From the NCBI GenBank assembly GCA_018398585.1, contig JAGTTD010000006.1, positions 7,540,501-7,604,500 on the forward strand: 64,000 nt of DNA. Reading direction: 5' to 3'. Below are positions 54,449 to 64,000 of this stretch, one piece after another. The DNA comes from Simmondsia chinensis. Taxonomy: Eukaryota > Streptophyta > Magnoliopsida > Caryophyllales > Simmondsiaceae. The stretch's first letter is position 1, and each line of letters opens with the position of its first letter. A model generated the notes under the pieces. The model saw only the letters and a list, made by a program, of their open reading frames with translations, searched no databases and was not told where the DNA came from. The position numbers and the translations under genes are program-made.

Positions 54449-55083
54449 ATCCCCTACTTAGGCAATGTTATTATTTGCTTCATTTTCTTAAAACCAGTTT
54501 GATATAAAAATATGCAATAAACAGAATAATAGTACAAAATGAGGCCATAATTTTAAAAATTCTAATTCACAAGACAGCACCTTAAACACAATCCTATCTA
54601 ATAAGACTACAAGCACTAAACCATAGCAGTCACAGTGTTATTTATGATGACAAGACCTTCCGTGATCACTAATGCCGATGACCTAATGGACATGGATCAT
54701 CATGTGGTAGTGCTGCAAGAAAGTTGTACCAATAAGTTATTTAAATGTGCACTTTCATTGTCAGTGCTCAAAATGATTCCTCGGGAAATAGCTTTCAAAA
54801 TGCTAGAGAAATTTTAATGCAATTCCTTACAGCATTGGCGGTCACAAGCCACGAGGATGATAAATTGATTCCAATACTTGAATTGTTCATATCTCAAGTT
54901 AAATGATACAAATATCAAAATGTATCAATTATAAGAACAACAAAATATGCATCGATAATAACATAATATGTTATAAAAAAATATAAACTATTGTGTCACT
55001 GCATAAAAGAAACTCATAAAAAATATGAAGCCATACGATAAGGTAGAACATGCAACAAGAATACATAACAATCAAAACTCCCA

Positions 55084-55275
55084 CTAAACCATGGCATCAA
55101 ATGACTCCAAGATATCTATATTTTCAACATTTCTCATTAAAACCGTGAGTCTAAGACCCTTAGTCGATGGATAAGCTAACATCATATCGATATCATTCTG
55201 GCCTATCTGAGTGTCTCCACTCTTTATGAAATCCCTAACCACCAAGAATTTTGTCCATATGTTTGCAAGCTCCAA
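55084..55275 (-). pseudogene. Copia-C RNase H C-terminal tail
   Basis: Minus-strand frame with KFLVVRDFIKSGDTQIG, DIDMMLAYPSTKGL and ENIDILESFD. It corresponds to the end of copia RNase H, where D-P-L-T-K-G-L is normally found (here Y-P-S-T-K-G-L). Confidence 0.75.
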
Positions 55276-55536
55276 TGCTCTTATTATTCTTGGAGGAAAA
55301 AAGAAAAGAAAAAAAAACCTGCAACTGTATTATCACAATAAATGGTGATAGACCTGGCTATGCAATCCACTATTCTCAAACTATAAATCGGGTTTTTAGG
55401 CCACATAGCTTGTCTCAATGCTTCATAAGAAGCTATAAATTTTGCCTGCATGGTAAAGGACGTTGTAATCGGAATCGGAATAACCTAGTAACTCTAGATG
55501 GCTACGTTTTGATAAACAAGCATGTAGTCCTTGGTT

Positions 55537-56363
55537 GGGGTGTTCAAAAAAACCATTCACTGAAATACTAAACTGAAACACCAGACCGAAAATGCAGCCG
55601 ACCGATCCAAATTTCCGATACGGTTAACCGAACCGGTAAAATGTATGCTATTTCGGGATGGTAATGGTTTGCAATTTTTTTCATTTTAGTTAACCGAATT
55701 ACTAAAATAAAACATATATATATATATATATATTAAAAATATAATTCATCAATATAAGTTGATTTAGCGGTGAGTTCAAGTCTTCCAATTCATAATTGTT
55801 TAAGATTTAAGCTTCACTAAATCTATCTTTTTGCTTACTAATAATTTTCATTACTATGGTTTTCTTTTACGTTTTGAGTTTTCTAAAGGCAATTAATAAA
55901 CTAAACTTTATAAAAAACTAGCTAGCCAAATGAAAATTAAAATTCTGCGTCCTTGTCCATGCTTCAATCTCTTATTGATGAAAAATCAGTACTTAAGTTG
56001 TATGCATAAAAACTATCTTCTATACTATATGTCTATCAATCTTTATTTTGTTGTGTTATTATTTCAAGGAAAAAGTTACTTGCTTGTTAAAACTATCAAA
56101 AGCAATTAGTTCTTGTTAAAGGTATATTTTTTTAATTTCTTTGTAAATTCATCAAAACCATTTTCGCATATCCATTGGAGTCCTACAATTTATAAGCGTT
56201 TTTATTCGATTATCGTTTAACCGGCTTTAATGAACCGAATTACCAAAAAGAGGTTAACTAGTCATTTCAGTAACGGTAAAGTTTAGAGAATTTTGAATAT
56301 TTTGATTACGGTTAACCGAACTGAAATACTTTGTGGTACGATTAACCAAACCATAAACACCCC
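55537..56363. mobile_element. Foldback element with GGTTAACCGAA words inside Copia-C
   Basis: Ends GGGGTGTTC and AACACCCC are inverted. Inside, cggttaaccgaaccgg and gaaatac.aaactgaa words recur in inverted orientation at both sides. The centre has a (TA)n run near 55713-55732. It separates the RT fragment from the RNase H tail of Copia-C. No clear target duplication. Confidence 0.62.
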
Positions 56364-56452
56364 GAGTCTTTTGTCTTTTGCAAGTATCTCAGCACCTTTT
56401 CAGTAGCAACCTAATGATCTCTCCCAATATTTGATTGATATCAATCAGGAAC

Positions 56453-57300
56453 TCACACCGCAAAAGTAATATCAAGCCTAGTGCACGCTTGTGCATAGGT
56501 CAAGCTTCCAACAACAGTAGTATAGGGCACATTTCTCATAGATTCCCTCTCCACGTCACTATGAAGGCATTGTTGCAATCTAAGTCGATCTCCTTTTACA
56601 ATAAGAGTATCACATGGCCTACAATCTTGCATGCTAAATCTTTTAAGCACTCGACAACATATACCTTTTGCACTAAGCCCAAAATTCCATGAGACCTTGT
56701 TGTATCTAGATACCAGGAAAAAAAGATGCCTCTTCAAGGTCCCTCACATCAAAATTCTTAGACAAGTATTACTTAGTTTTACAAAGCATTCCTAAATCAT
56801 TCGTGGCAAGCAAGATGTCATCAACATACAAAATAAGAAAAATAAACTTGCTCCCATTGATCTTAAGGTATGTACATTTTAAATTTATTTTCATCAAAAC
56901 CAAAAGAAGTCACCTTCTCAGCAAATTTCAAGTACCATTGTCTTGAAGCCTATTTCAAGCCATTAATGGACTTTCTAGGCCCACAAAATATATTATCCTT
57001 CCCAACCAATAAAAACTTTAGGTTGATACATCTAGGCTTCTTCAAACCAATCACCATTTAAGAAAGTCGCTTTCTCATCCATATAATGAAGTTCTAGATC
57101 AAATGTGTCACAAGAGACGTTATGATCTTGAAACAATCTTTCATGCAAATAGATGAGAATGATTCTTTATAATCTATAACTTCTCTTTGAGTGAAGCCTT
57201 TTACCACTAATCTTACTTTGAAACATTCAATCTTCCTTACAAAATATCTTTTAGTCTTAAACACCCATTTACAATCAATAGGCTTATGACTCTCTGGAAG
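56453..57300 (-). pseudogene. pol: Copia-C reverse transcriptase
   Basis: Minus-strand pieces carry FLILYVDDILLATN with an intact YVDD (56817-56828) and GLSAKGICCRVLKRFSMQDC. SDVERESMRNVPYTTVVGSL and YAQACTRLDITFAV follow. Upstream, RT palm segments are readable in shifted frames between 56870 and 57300. Expression is not possible. Confidence 0.82.
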
Positions 57301-57743
57301 TTCAACAAGTTCCTAAACTCCGTTATCATTCATAGATTGCATTTCATCTATCATAGCATTGATCTACATGAGCAATGGTCTGATTATCCACTGGTAATAG
57401 AAGAGTAACGATTATGGTACTATTATTTTCAAATTGTAAAGGGTTTGACACATTTCCAACATCTAACTTCAAAATTTTCGCTTCATCACAGTCCTATTGT
57501 CATGTGTAGGACAAAAAAACTTATGTCCCTTGGAGTGTTTAGGCTTCCAAATGAAGTAGAAATAGGTGGTTCTAGGGTCAGTTTTTCTCTTACTTGGATT
57601 ATAGATCCTCACCGTAGTAGGGCAACCCCAAACACAAAAATGGTTCAAACTAGGTTTAAGAATATAGCAAGAAGTTTTAATGGCTTCCCCCAAAAAATAA
57701 CTTAGGAAAAGTAGTAATACTCATCATGCTTCTCATCATATCT

Positions 57744-58387
57744 TTAAGTGTACGATTTCTCCTTTCTTCCATGCCATTTTGTTAAGGGGCCATTGGGCAT
57801 GTTATATTGGGCAACAATCCCAATACCCTGCAAGCACTTAGAAAACGGCCTCATATGCTGCCTAATGGTGTCATGTTGGCCAAAGTACTCATCTCCATGG
57901 TCAGATCTCAAAATTTTGATAACCTTCTCCAATTGTTTTTCTACCTCAATTTTGAAAATTTTAAAATTTTCAATAGCTTCAAAATTTTCTTTAATCAAAT
58001 AGAGGTATCGATAACGAGAGAAGTCATCAATAAACGTGACAAAATATTTATTACCTCGCAGTATAACAGAACAAGGTCTACTATAATATCTGTATGTATC
58101 ACTTATAAAAGGTCAAAGATGCGGGTAACCTTCCCTTTTTTTTTTTTTTTTTTTTTTTTTTATAGTTAGCTTACCCCTAATGCACCCAATACACTTCTAA
58201 GATCATCAAAATTAAGAGCCGGTAACATGTCATGTTTTATAAATCTTTGGACTCTCTCTTTAGAAAAATGACCCAATCTTCTATGCCACAATAGTGAAGA
58301 ATTCTTTATTAAGCTTCTTTTAGAGGCACATTTTTTAACATTAAACGAACCAAAATAATTGTTAGCTAATAAAGACAATTTGCACAA
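57744..58387 (-). pseudogene. Copia-C GAG-pre-integrase and integrase
   Basis: 58387-58166 encodes SSLLWHRRLGHFSKERVQRF, the HHCC-proximal GAG-pre-integrase block. 57998-57744 encodes FKIFKIEVEKQLEKVIKILR, then SDHGDEYFG (second catalytic D) and GIVAQYNMPNGPLTKWHGRK. The E-containing segment is mutated. A T run (58137-58160) lies between the two pieces. Confidence 0.82.
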
Positions 58388-58801
58388 GCCACGCGATAAA
58401 GCGCATTCACCAATAATTTAAAAATTCAGAGATAATTGTACTTTGCCATTACAAAAATTATAACTATACCCAAACTTTTCCAAAGCAAAAACATAAATTA
58501 AATTCCGTATAAAAGATGATACATAGAAAACATTTGCCAAAACAAGTTCAAAACATGAATCTAAAAGTAGACAGACAGATCCTATAAACTTGATCTCAAC
58601 AACAATATTTGTCCCAACTTTAATCTTGGATGCTAATTCACTTGGCCTTTTTTTTTTTTTTTTTTTTGAATCCTTGCAAAGTTATAGCAACATGAACAAT
58701 TGCACTACTGTCAATCCACCAAATATTTGATGGCACATCAATTAAATAAATTCCAAACAAACATAAGCTAGTGAGTTACCAAGTTCTGCTTTCTTTTTTC
58801 T

Positions 58802-59651
58802 TTAGCTAAGAACGAAATTTAGTGCAGTCATGTCTTTATGACCTCTTTTCTTGCAAAAGTAACACTTATTTTCAAATTTAGTGGTAGTAGTTTTAAAACC
58901 TTTTACATTATGAGTCTGACATGTATCACCTTTATTAAAACACTCACCTTTCTTAGGCGCATGGAACTTAGACATTGAGGTATCGTCCTTATGAAACTTT
59001 GGTTTAGGGTTATTAACTAGTAATGCAACATCAAGTAGAGAGTCCAGGGTTTTCACTCTTGACTTTGTTTTCCTCTACAACACACTGGGTAATGAGATCA
59101 TTGATAGACTAAGTTTTCTTTTGGGTATTATATGCAGTCTTGGTTTGGTAAAAACTAGAGGGTAAAGTTTCAAGAGCGCAATGAACTATGAAGGAATCAG
59201 GAAATGTCACATCGAGATTTGAGTTTAGTTTGGACGTGGACCATTTTCATGATATGGTCTCTAACACCACCGTATTCATCCTATTTCATACCCTTAAGCT
59301 CAATCATTATGTCGCCAATTTCAGCTAATTGGACACGTGGTATCATTGTCCTACAATCTCTAGGAATTGTTTTGCATTCTCAGACACAGGTAAGCCACTC
59401 ATAAGATATTCAACTATGGTTCTTTTCTTTGCCATAAGCACAAGACGATTATATCTTTTCCAATGCTAACAAAATTCTTTTTCCTTATTCACTCTCATTA
59501 GTCAAGGAAACAAGTTCATCAACACGAAGGGATAGGTCAAGGCAAGCAATTTCCACAAAAAATTTAATATCGTCTCTCTATGTCTTTAAGTTTTTCCCTA
59601 TCGGGATTTTAAAGGTAGTGTTGACATTATTCATTGCAAACGAAACCATTC
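58802..59651 (-). pseudogene. gag: Copia-C gag
   Basis: From an ATG near 59651 the minus strand reads a copia-like gag in pieces: DDIKFFVEIACLDLSLRVDE, RVQLAEIGDIMIELKGMK, and SSFYQTKTAYNTQKK. It ends with a damaged CCHC knuckle (CYFCKKRGHKDMT, final Cys lost). Several stops and shifts. Confidence 0.7.
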
Positions 59652-61402
59652 AACAAAAAATGCAATCATCAGTGAGCAATAGATATACATGCTTTAAGAC
59701 CAAATGGTCGTTATATCATAAAGAGTCCATGCACATCATTGCATTCCCACCTTTGTATGAATAATGCAACATGTAAATTGGTACTCTTTTAACATGTAAA
59801 CAACAAATGTGATCACCCAACTGAAAGAAAAGTTTATCACCCTACTGAAAGAAAAGAGTATCACCTTTGGGCAATATAATTCCTAACAACATTGTAAATC
59901 TCGAGCACTATACTATGTGTTAGTTTTACGTGGCTAAAGAATCATAATGACCTCCTTTGGGATGTTATTGTACACTTTATCAGTATAGTATCCCAAACAA
60001 CATGAGTCAAGCCAAAAATTTTACTAGACGAGCCACTTTGGTGACTATGGTCCAGTTCAATCTATATTATCAACTCATTGAAAAATTTTAAAGCCTAATT
60101 TAATAAAGCATGCTGAATTTATTATGCGTGTAATTTATCCACACTCAATGAGACACTTTGCAACTAATGTGTCTTTAATAATCAAAAATAATATTTCATT
60201 CATTAGTTGAACAAATTCTCATAACAATTGCAAGATACATAAATATAATTAATAAAAGAGAGTGTATATTTCCATGTAATATAGGGAAGCCAATATTTTC
60301 GACCATAAGATTCATAAACGAAATAAGAAATTACCTTGAAAAGGTATCCAAAATATTAATAATAATTTATAATTGTTTTTATTTTAAATTTTAATTAATA
60401 TGGGTCAACAAATATGACCCCTTTATTCATGGCCACAGCGCTCCCTCCACTTACTAAATTACCCTTATCCCTTTTTATTTCAAAAAAAAATCTATCATAT
60501 AAAATTAAAAAGAAAACTGAGAGTCAAACAAAGGGGGTTTTAGCTGTGGAAGCACGCAAATTTCGTATCGAAAAAGACGTGGGTTCAATATCATTAATTT
60601 TAGCTGATATTAGAACAATGTTGTTTGGGCTATCGATATGTATTTTGATTTAAATATCCCCAAGTATCTCAATTCAATATCACCTTTAGCTTTTTCTTAT
60701 TTAAATAAATATGTATTAATTTGTGAGTTACCAAAAAAGGAGCCGTGAAGTTATATAAACCACAATCATTATCCTTCTCTTTTAACTTAATCACATGTAA
60801 TATATACGATATGTAAACCACATGTGTCAGCTATAATCTATACATGGTTTTGTAATCTTACAGTTATATAAACCACATGTGTCAATTAAAAAGGATATGT
60901 CAATTTTTTTCAATTTGATTGATTTATATCTTTAACCTATTTTCTTTGATCCAAATTTAAATTTGACAATTCAATATCACAATCTAAGGTTTTCCTATTC
61001 AGATAATTCAAAAATAGGATCAATATCATTAATTCATCAATAGATTTCATGGAATTGAGAAAATTAGGTCACAATTAATTGGCAAAAATTAGGGTTCTTG
61101 ATATTTGTGTATTATCATGTAAATTGACCATAATAATTCATTATAAACACACAATCCTCTAATGAAATTTGTATTTTAGATTCAAAAGTAAGATTTTAAA
61201 CCTTTTATATCAATGTTTTAACATAATAATCAATTTGGATTAATAATATGTTTCAAAAAGAGGACAAATCTAGATCATGAACCAAAAGGAAAACCTTGAA
61301 AAAAATTTCACTACAGAATAAGAGTTTAAATTAAACTCATTGTTTCATATAGTCAAACAAAGTAATCAAAATCTTTAAGGCTATATATCCAATGTATATA
61401 TG
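59652..61402 (-). other. Copia-C leader region, unusually long
   Basis: About 1.75 kb lies between the primer site and gag, much longer than usual for copia. It is AT-rich with no domain. The 79-codon + frame at 60414-60653 is unsupported. An inserted, unrecognised element here would explain the length. Confidence 0.45.
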
Positions 61403-61414
61403 GCTCTAATACAA
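61403..61414 (-). promoter_or_regulatory. Copia-C primer-binding site
   Basis: Minus strand reads TTGTATTAGAGCC, a mutated form of the initiator-Met site TTGGTATCAGAGCC, adjacent to the LTR start at 61417. Confidence 0.68.
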
Positions 61415-61416
61415 CA

Positions 61417-61635
61417 TGTAAGACAATATTTCAATATACATGAATTTATAGCACAACAAATATAAACTAAATATACATTGTTTAGCTATGACTCGTAAAA
61501 TTTTGACGAATGAGAAGATATGGCTAGATCTTCCTCTCTCTCTCTCTTTCCGTACAACATGGTAACCGTCTATGGAAACAGTTAATAGATAGAAGAGGGG
61601 GCCTAACCTTTCCTATTTCTAATAATCTGAAGGCT
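61417..61635 (-). repeat. Truncated 5' LTR of Copia-C
   Basis: Matches 53829-54235 (without the MITE) from TGTAAGACAATATTTCAATA to cctaacctttcctattt, then loses similarity near 61635. The remaining ~200 bp of the LTR are missing. Confidence 0.8.
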
Positions 61636-61639
61636 CACC

Positions 61640-62157
61640 CATTAATGCAGCGCATAGATGGAAATTAACGGAAATGGGAAGGTTCAACAGCCTCCCTAGC
61701 TTAGAAAGAATTCACCCACGAATTCACTATGGACTTGTTTGAATCACTCTTGTCAATGTAAAGAACATGCTGAAAATTCTTATTCGCACTTTCGTGTAAT
61801 TGGTGTGTGATTCAAGTGATGTTCCTCAATCCTGCTCATCCCTCCCGCTGGTTGGAGATGAATTCTTTTTCCCTCACACATGCACGAACAAGACCAGATA
61901 TTTGTGCAACTTCTAGTGATGAATGTCAAACAAAAGTGTCCAACGATCTTCTTGCCATCCCTACTTGACCATCTCCTTTTGGAACGGAAAACCAAAAACA
62001 TGCCGTGGCCCTTTTGATGAATTTTCCATCAATGTACACTTGCCCAGTTCCATTCTTCTTTGATGTTAAGAAGGTTGGAACCTTGCCTGAAGGATCAAGT
62101 TCTCCCAAGTAGTACACCTGTCGAAAAGGTTCTCAACTTGGCATCTACTCTCTGCAT
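61640..62157 (-). pseudogene. Unidentified coding-like remnant
   Basis: Minus strand from 62117 reads YYLGELDPSGKVPTFLTSKK, GTGQVYIDGKFIKRATACFW, then after a stop near 61926, HSSLEVAQISGLVRACVREK, and in the same or a shifted frame HVLYIDKSDSNKSIVNSWVN. Codon-like composition and long aligned segments suggest a former protein-coding exon. I do not recognise the family. It lies between the cut Copia-C LTR and the LTR at 62158 and may be host sequence or an old element. Confidence 0.4.
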
Positions 62158-63601
62158 TGATGTGTTTTTCTACGTCTATCAAAATTTAATATTTAACCCT
62201 AATCACAAAACACATCTAAATTAAGGTACAAGACGAGAGGGTATCGAACCATAGGGACTTAGAGTAAGTGAAATTATTTTATGACCTAAATTGATTTGAA
62301 TAAATTTGAGAGGTTTTTGTGTTAATTAACGTAGAAAATGACAATTAAACTAAAATAATCTACTTCTAATCGGAAAAGTGTATTAAATTGGAACCTAGGG
62401 TTTCAAATCCATCATTAGCCAATTATTTTTGCATTAAATTTTCAATTAGGATTATTGATTGTCACATGAGTAGTGATTTAAGCTACAAGCTTCAACCTAC
62501 TAAGGTAACACTGTTAGTATAGCGCATTGACCCTATCTAACTAAAGCATAGGGAAGATAGGCTCTACTTAACATATTGTTAATTATCACGTATTGACCCC
62601 ATCTATCTAAAGCATAGGGAAGATAGGCTTTAATTAACAATTTCGTGACTACTGTTGCTTGATTGATTACTCTTAAGGCTACAAGTGCGAAGAATTAATT
62701 TATAAATAATAACATCAACAATTAAAGGTTACAAACTCAATAATCATTTCAATTGAATAAATAATTAAAGCACAATACTTCAAAATATTCCTCACAATAA
62801 AGTAATTCATGTAACAAATAAATTATCCCGAAATTAAAAGTAATACAAAAGTAAAAAAGGCTAAGACTTCATCTCGTCCTTGAGCAAGTTAGCTCTTCAT
62901 CAAGGATGAACCGGTGAAGGAGGACATGAATGAACTCATGTCGGCCTCCATGCTAAGTTCGCTCTCATTCCAATTTAACGAAAAAAGAAAAATAAAATTA
63001 AAAGTGCATGAGAGAGAGAGAGAGAAACGGTGCTGGCGGCGGTCAAATTTTTCAGAACCAAAACAGACTCCCAAAAAACAAAGACCTCCTTTCCAATTTA
63101 AACACTCCTCCAAACCCTTGACGAAGCTAGGCTCGATTTCCTGCTGGTGGGCTGGACTGTGACGGTGGTCAGCTAGGCTTGACAGGGTGCTGGCCGGTGA
63201 TGACGTGAGATGAGGTGTCGGGCTGGAACGATGGTGGGTTGGCGTTGATGGGCAAGGCTATTGCTCCTGCTAGTGTTGAGGTTGATGATGACGGTGTGCT
63301 GTGGTGCTGGTGACATTGAGTTGGCGCTGGAGGTGCGTTGGGTTGGTGCTGCGTGTTGGGCCTGGTACGGGTCGGGCTCGGGTTTCGGGCTTATACGTTC
63401 TTGTCCCGAATCTTGATTGTTTTGATTTAATTGCCTATGCATTGAATTTGTGTTATTTACACCCAATTTAACAATTTAAGAAACTTTAATTTTCGAACCT
63501 ATAAAACATAAAAATTGCCAAAGTGAGTATAAAACTATAACTAAACAAATGCAAAATAATTAAAATAGCAATTAAAAGATGTATAAATATAAGACGCATC
63601 A
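62158..63601 (-). mobile_element. LTR of a minus-strand element running off the right edge
   Basis: The ends TGATGTGT and ACGCATCA are inverted. On the minus strand the block starts TGATGCGTC. It is preceded by a polypurine tract (63602-63614, minus ggtgcgggggtgt), which makes it a 3' LTR of ~1.44 kb with the interior to the right. It contains a tandem-like duplication (ctaaagcatagggaagatag, twice near 62543-62630). ORFs inside (62889-63466) have low-complexity content. Confidence 0.72.
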
Positions 63602-64000
63602 ACACCCCCGCACCTAACATTTGTTAGTCCTCGAGCAAAGTATAAGATAGATATAAAGACTCAAGTGACCAACTACCCCAACCTTCATCAAGTTTTCCGA
63701 GATTAACACATAAATTACAATTCAAGACAAGATTAAGTCATCTAGAGCATTCTTCAATTCCAAGATTTCAAATAATTAAACTTGAAAACTAGTCATAGAA
63801 TTTCGTTAACCCTGTATCAACTAATAGAAACTACCCAATCAATTTAAGCGCACAAGTAAAAGTGAATGGGATCCCATGCCATAGAATCTGCTCAAATTCT
63901 TGCTTCCAAACAAATGTACTAAGGTTTTGTACGCCCACACTGTTGAATTATCTAAACCCATGCCTATACATAGAGAATTTTAAGTGGCATATGAGTGACC
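63602..64000 (-). other. Interior of the edge LTR element, partial
   Basis: Begins with the polypurine tract and continues as non-coding sequence (cctcgagcaaag, tttgttagtcc). No frame or domain is visible before the window ends. Confidence 0.55.

Larger units (their letters stand above)
53829..61635 (-). mobile_element. Ty1/copia element (Copia-C), minus strand, decayed and invaded
   Basis: The 3' LTR is at 53829-54448. The 5' LTR starts at 61417 (plus coordinate) and can be followed to about 61635, where it is cut off. Next to it is a primer site (61403-61414, minus TTGTATTAGAGCC). Gag, integrase, RT and RNase H pieces run on the minus strand. A hAT MITE sits in the 3' LTR and a foldback in pol. 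Many stops and shifts indicate an old copy. Confidence 0.87.

Noticed and set aside
62889..63466. ORFs on both strands near the right edge
   Set aside because: They lie inside the LTR 62158-63601 and have repetitive composition; no domain support.

Overview
The window looks like a stretch of heterochromatin-like nuclear DNA from a flowering plant, most likely a eudicot. The signs are AT-rich sequence, plant-type Ty3/gypsy and Ty1/copia retrotransposons, Mutator/hAT/CACTA-type DNA elements, Au-type SINEs with TTG-repeat tails, a remorin exon and an F-box gene. I found no intact single-copy host gene. Nearly everything recognisable is a transposable element, and most are nested or broken. Species cannot be named from the sequence alone.

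Layout: (a) 1-1459: an LTR remnant and AT-rich DNA. (b) 1460-15029: a 13.6-kb Tat-type gypsy element, delimited by a 5-bp target duplication. It has degraded gag-pol on the + strand. Downstream of pol lies a 7.5-kb accessory region with a four-exon antisense gene (PF04195-like domain plus coiled coil), two hairpin-rich tandem arrays and an antisense F-box gene. It is inserted into a foldback. (c) 15216-15480: a SINE whose head is a nearly complete 5S rRNA copy. (d) 16189-21567: a decayed chromodomain gypsy element. (e) 22119-23216: solo LTR, remorin exon fragment, SINE. (f) 24125-29806: a copia element (Copia-A). (g) 30828-35698: a minus-strand non-autonomous LTR element with no pol but a ~920-codon, repeat-containing unknown reading frame. 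(h) 35985-39242: a Mutator-type MITE, a T-rich tract and a SINE. (i) 39243-44764: a CACTA element cluster. (j) 44902-45915: a foldback and a SINE. (k) 46359-47625: the 3' part of a minus-strand copia (Copia-B). (l) 49341-50402: a GC-rich TRIM. (m) 51232-52964: two foldbacks. (n) 53829-61635: a minus-strand copia (Copia-C) carrying a hAT MITE and another foldback. (o) 61640-64000: an unidentified coding-like remnant and the LTR of an element that runs off the right edge.

Four items merit most attention: the non-autonomous LTR element with the novel ORF (30828-35698), the antisense F-box gene inside the Tat element (13246-14400), the hairpin arrays (10560-12990), and the 5S-headed SINE (15216-15480). 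All boundaries were read by eye from LTR/TIR ends and target-site duplications. Family names rest on recognised motifs, not on database searches.
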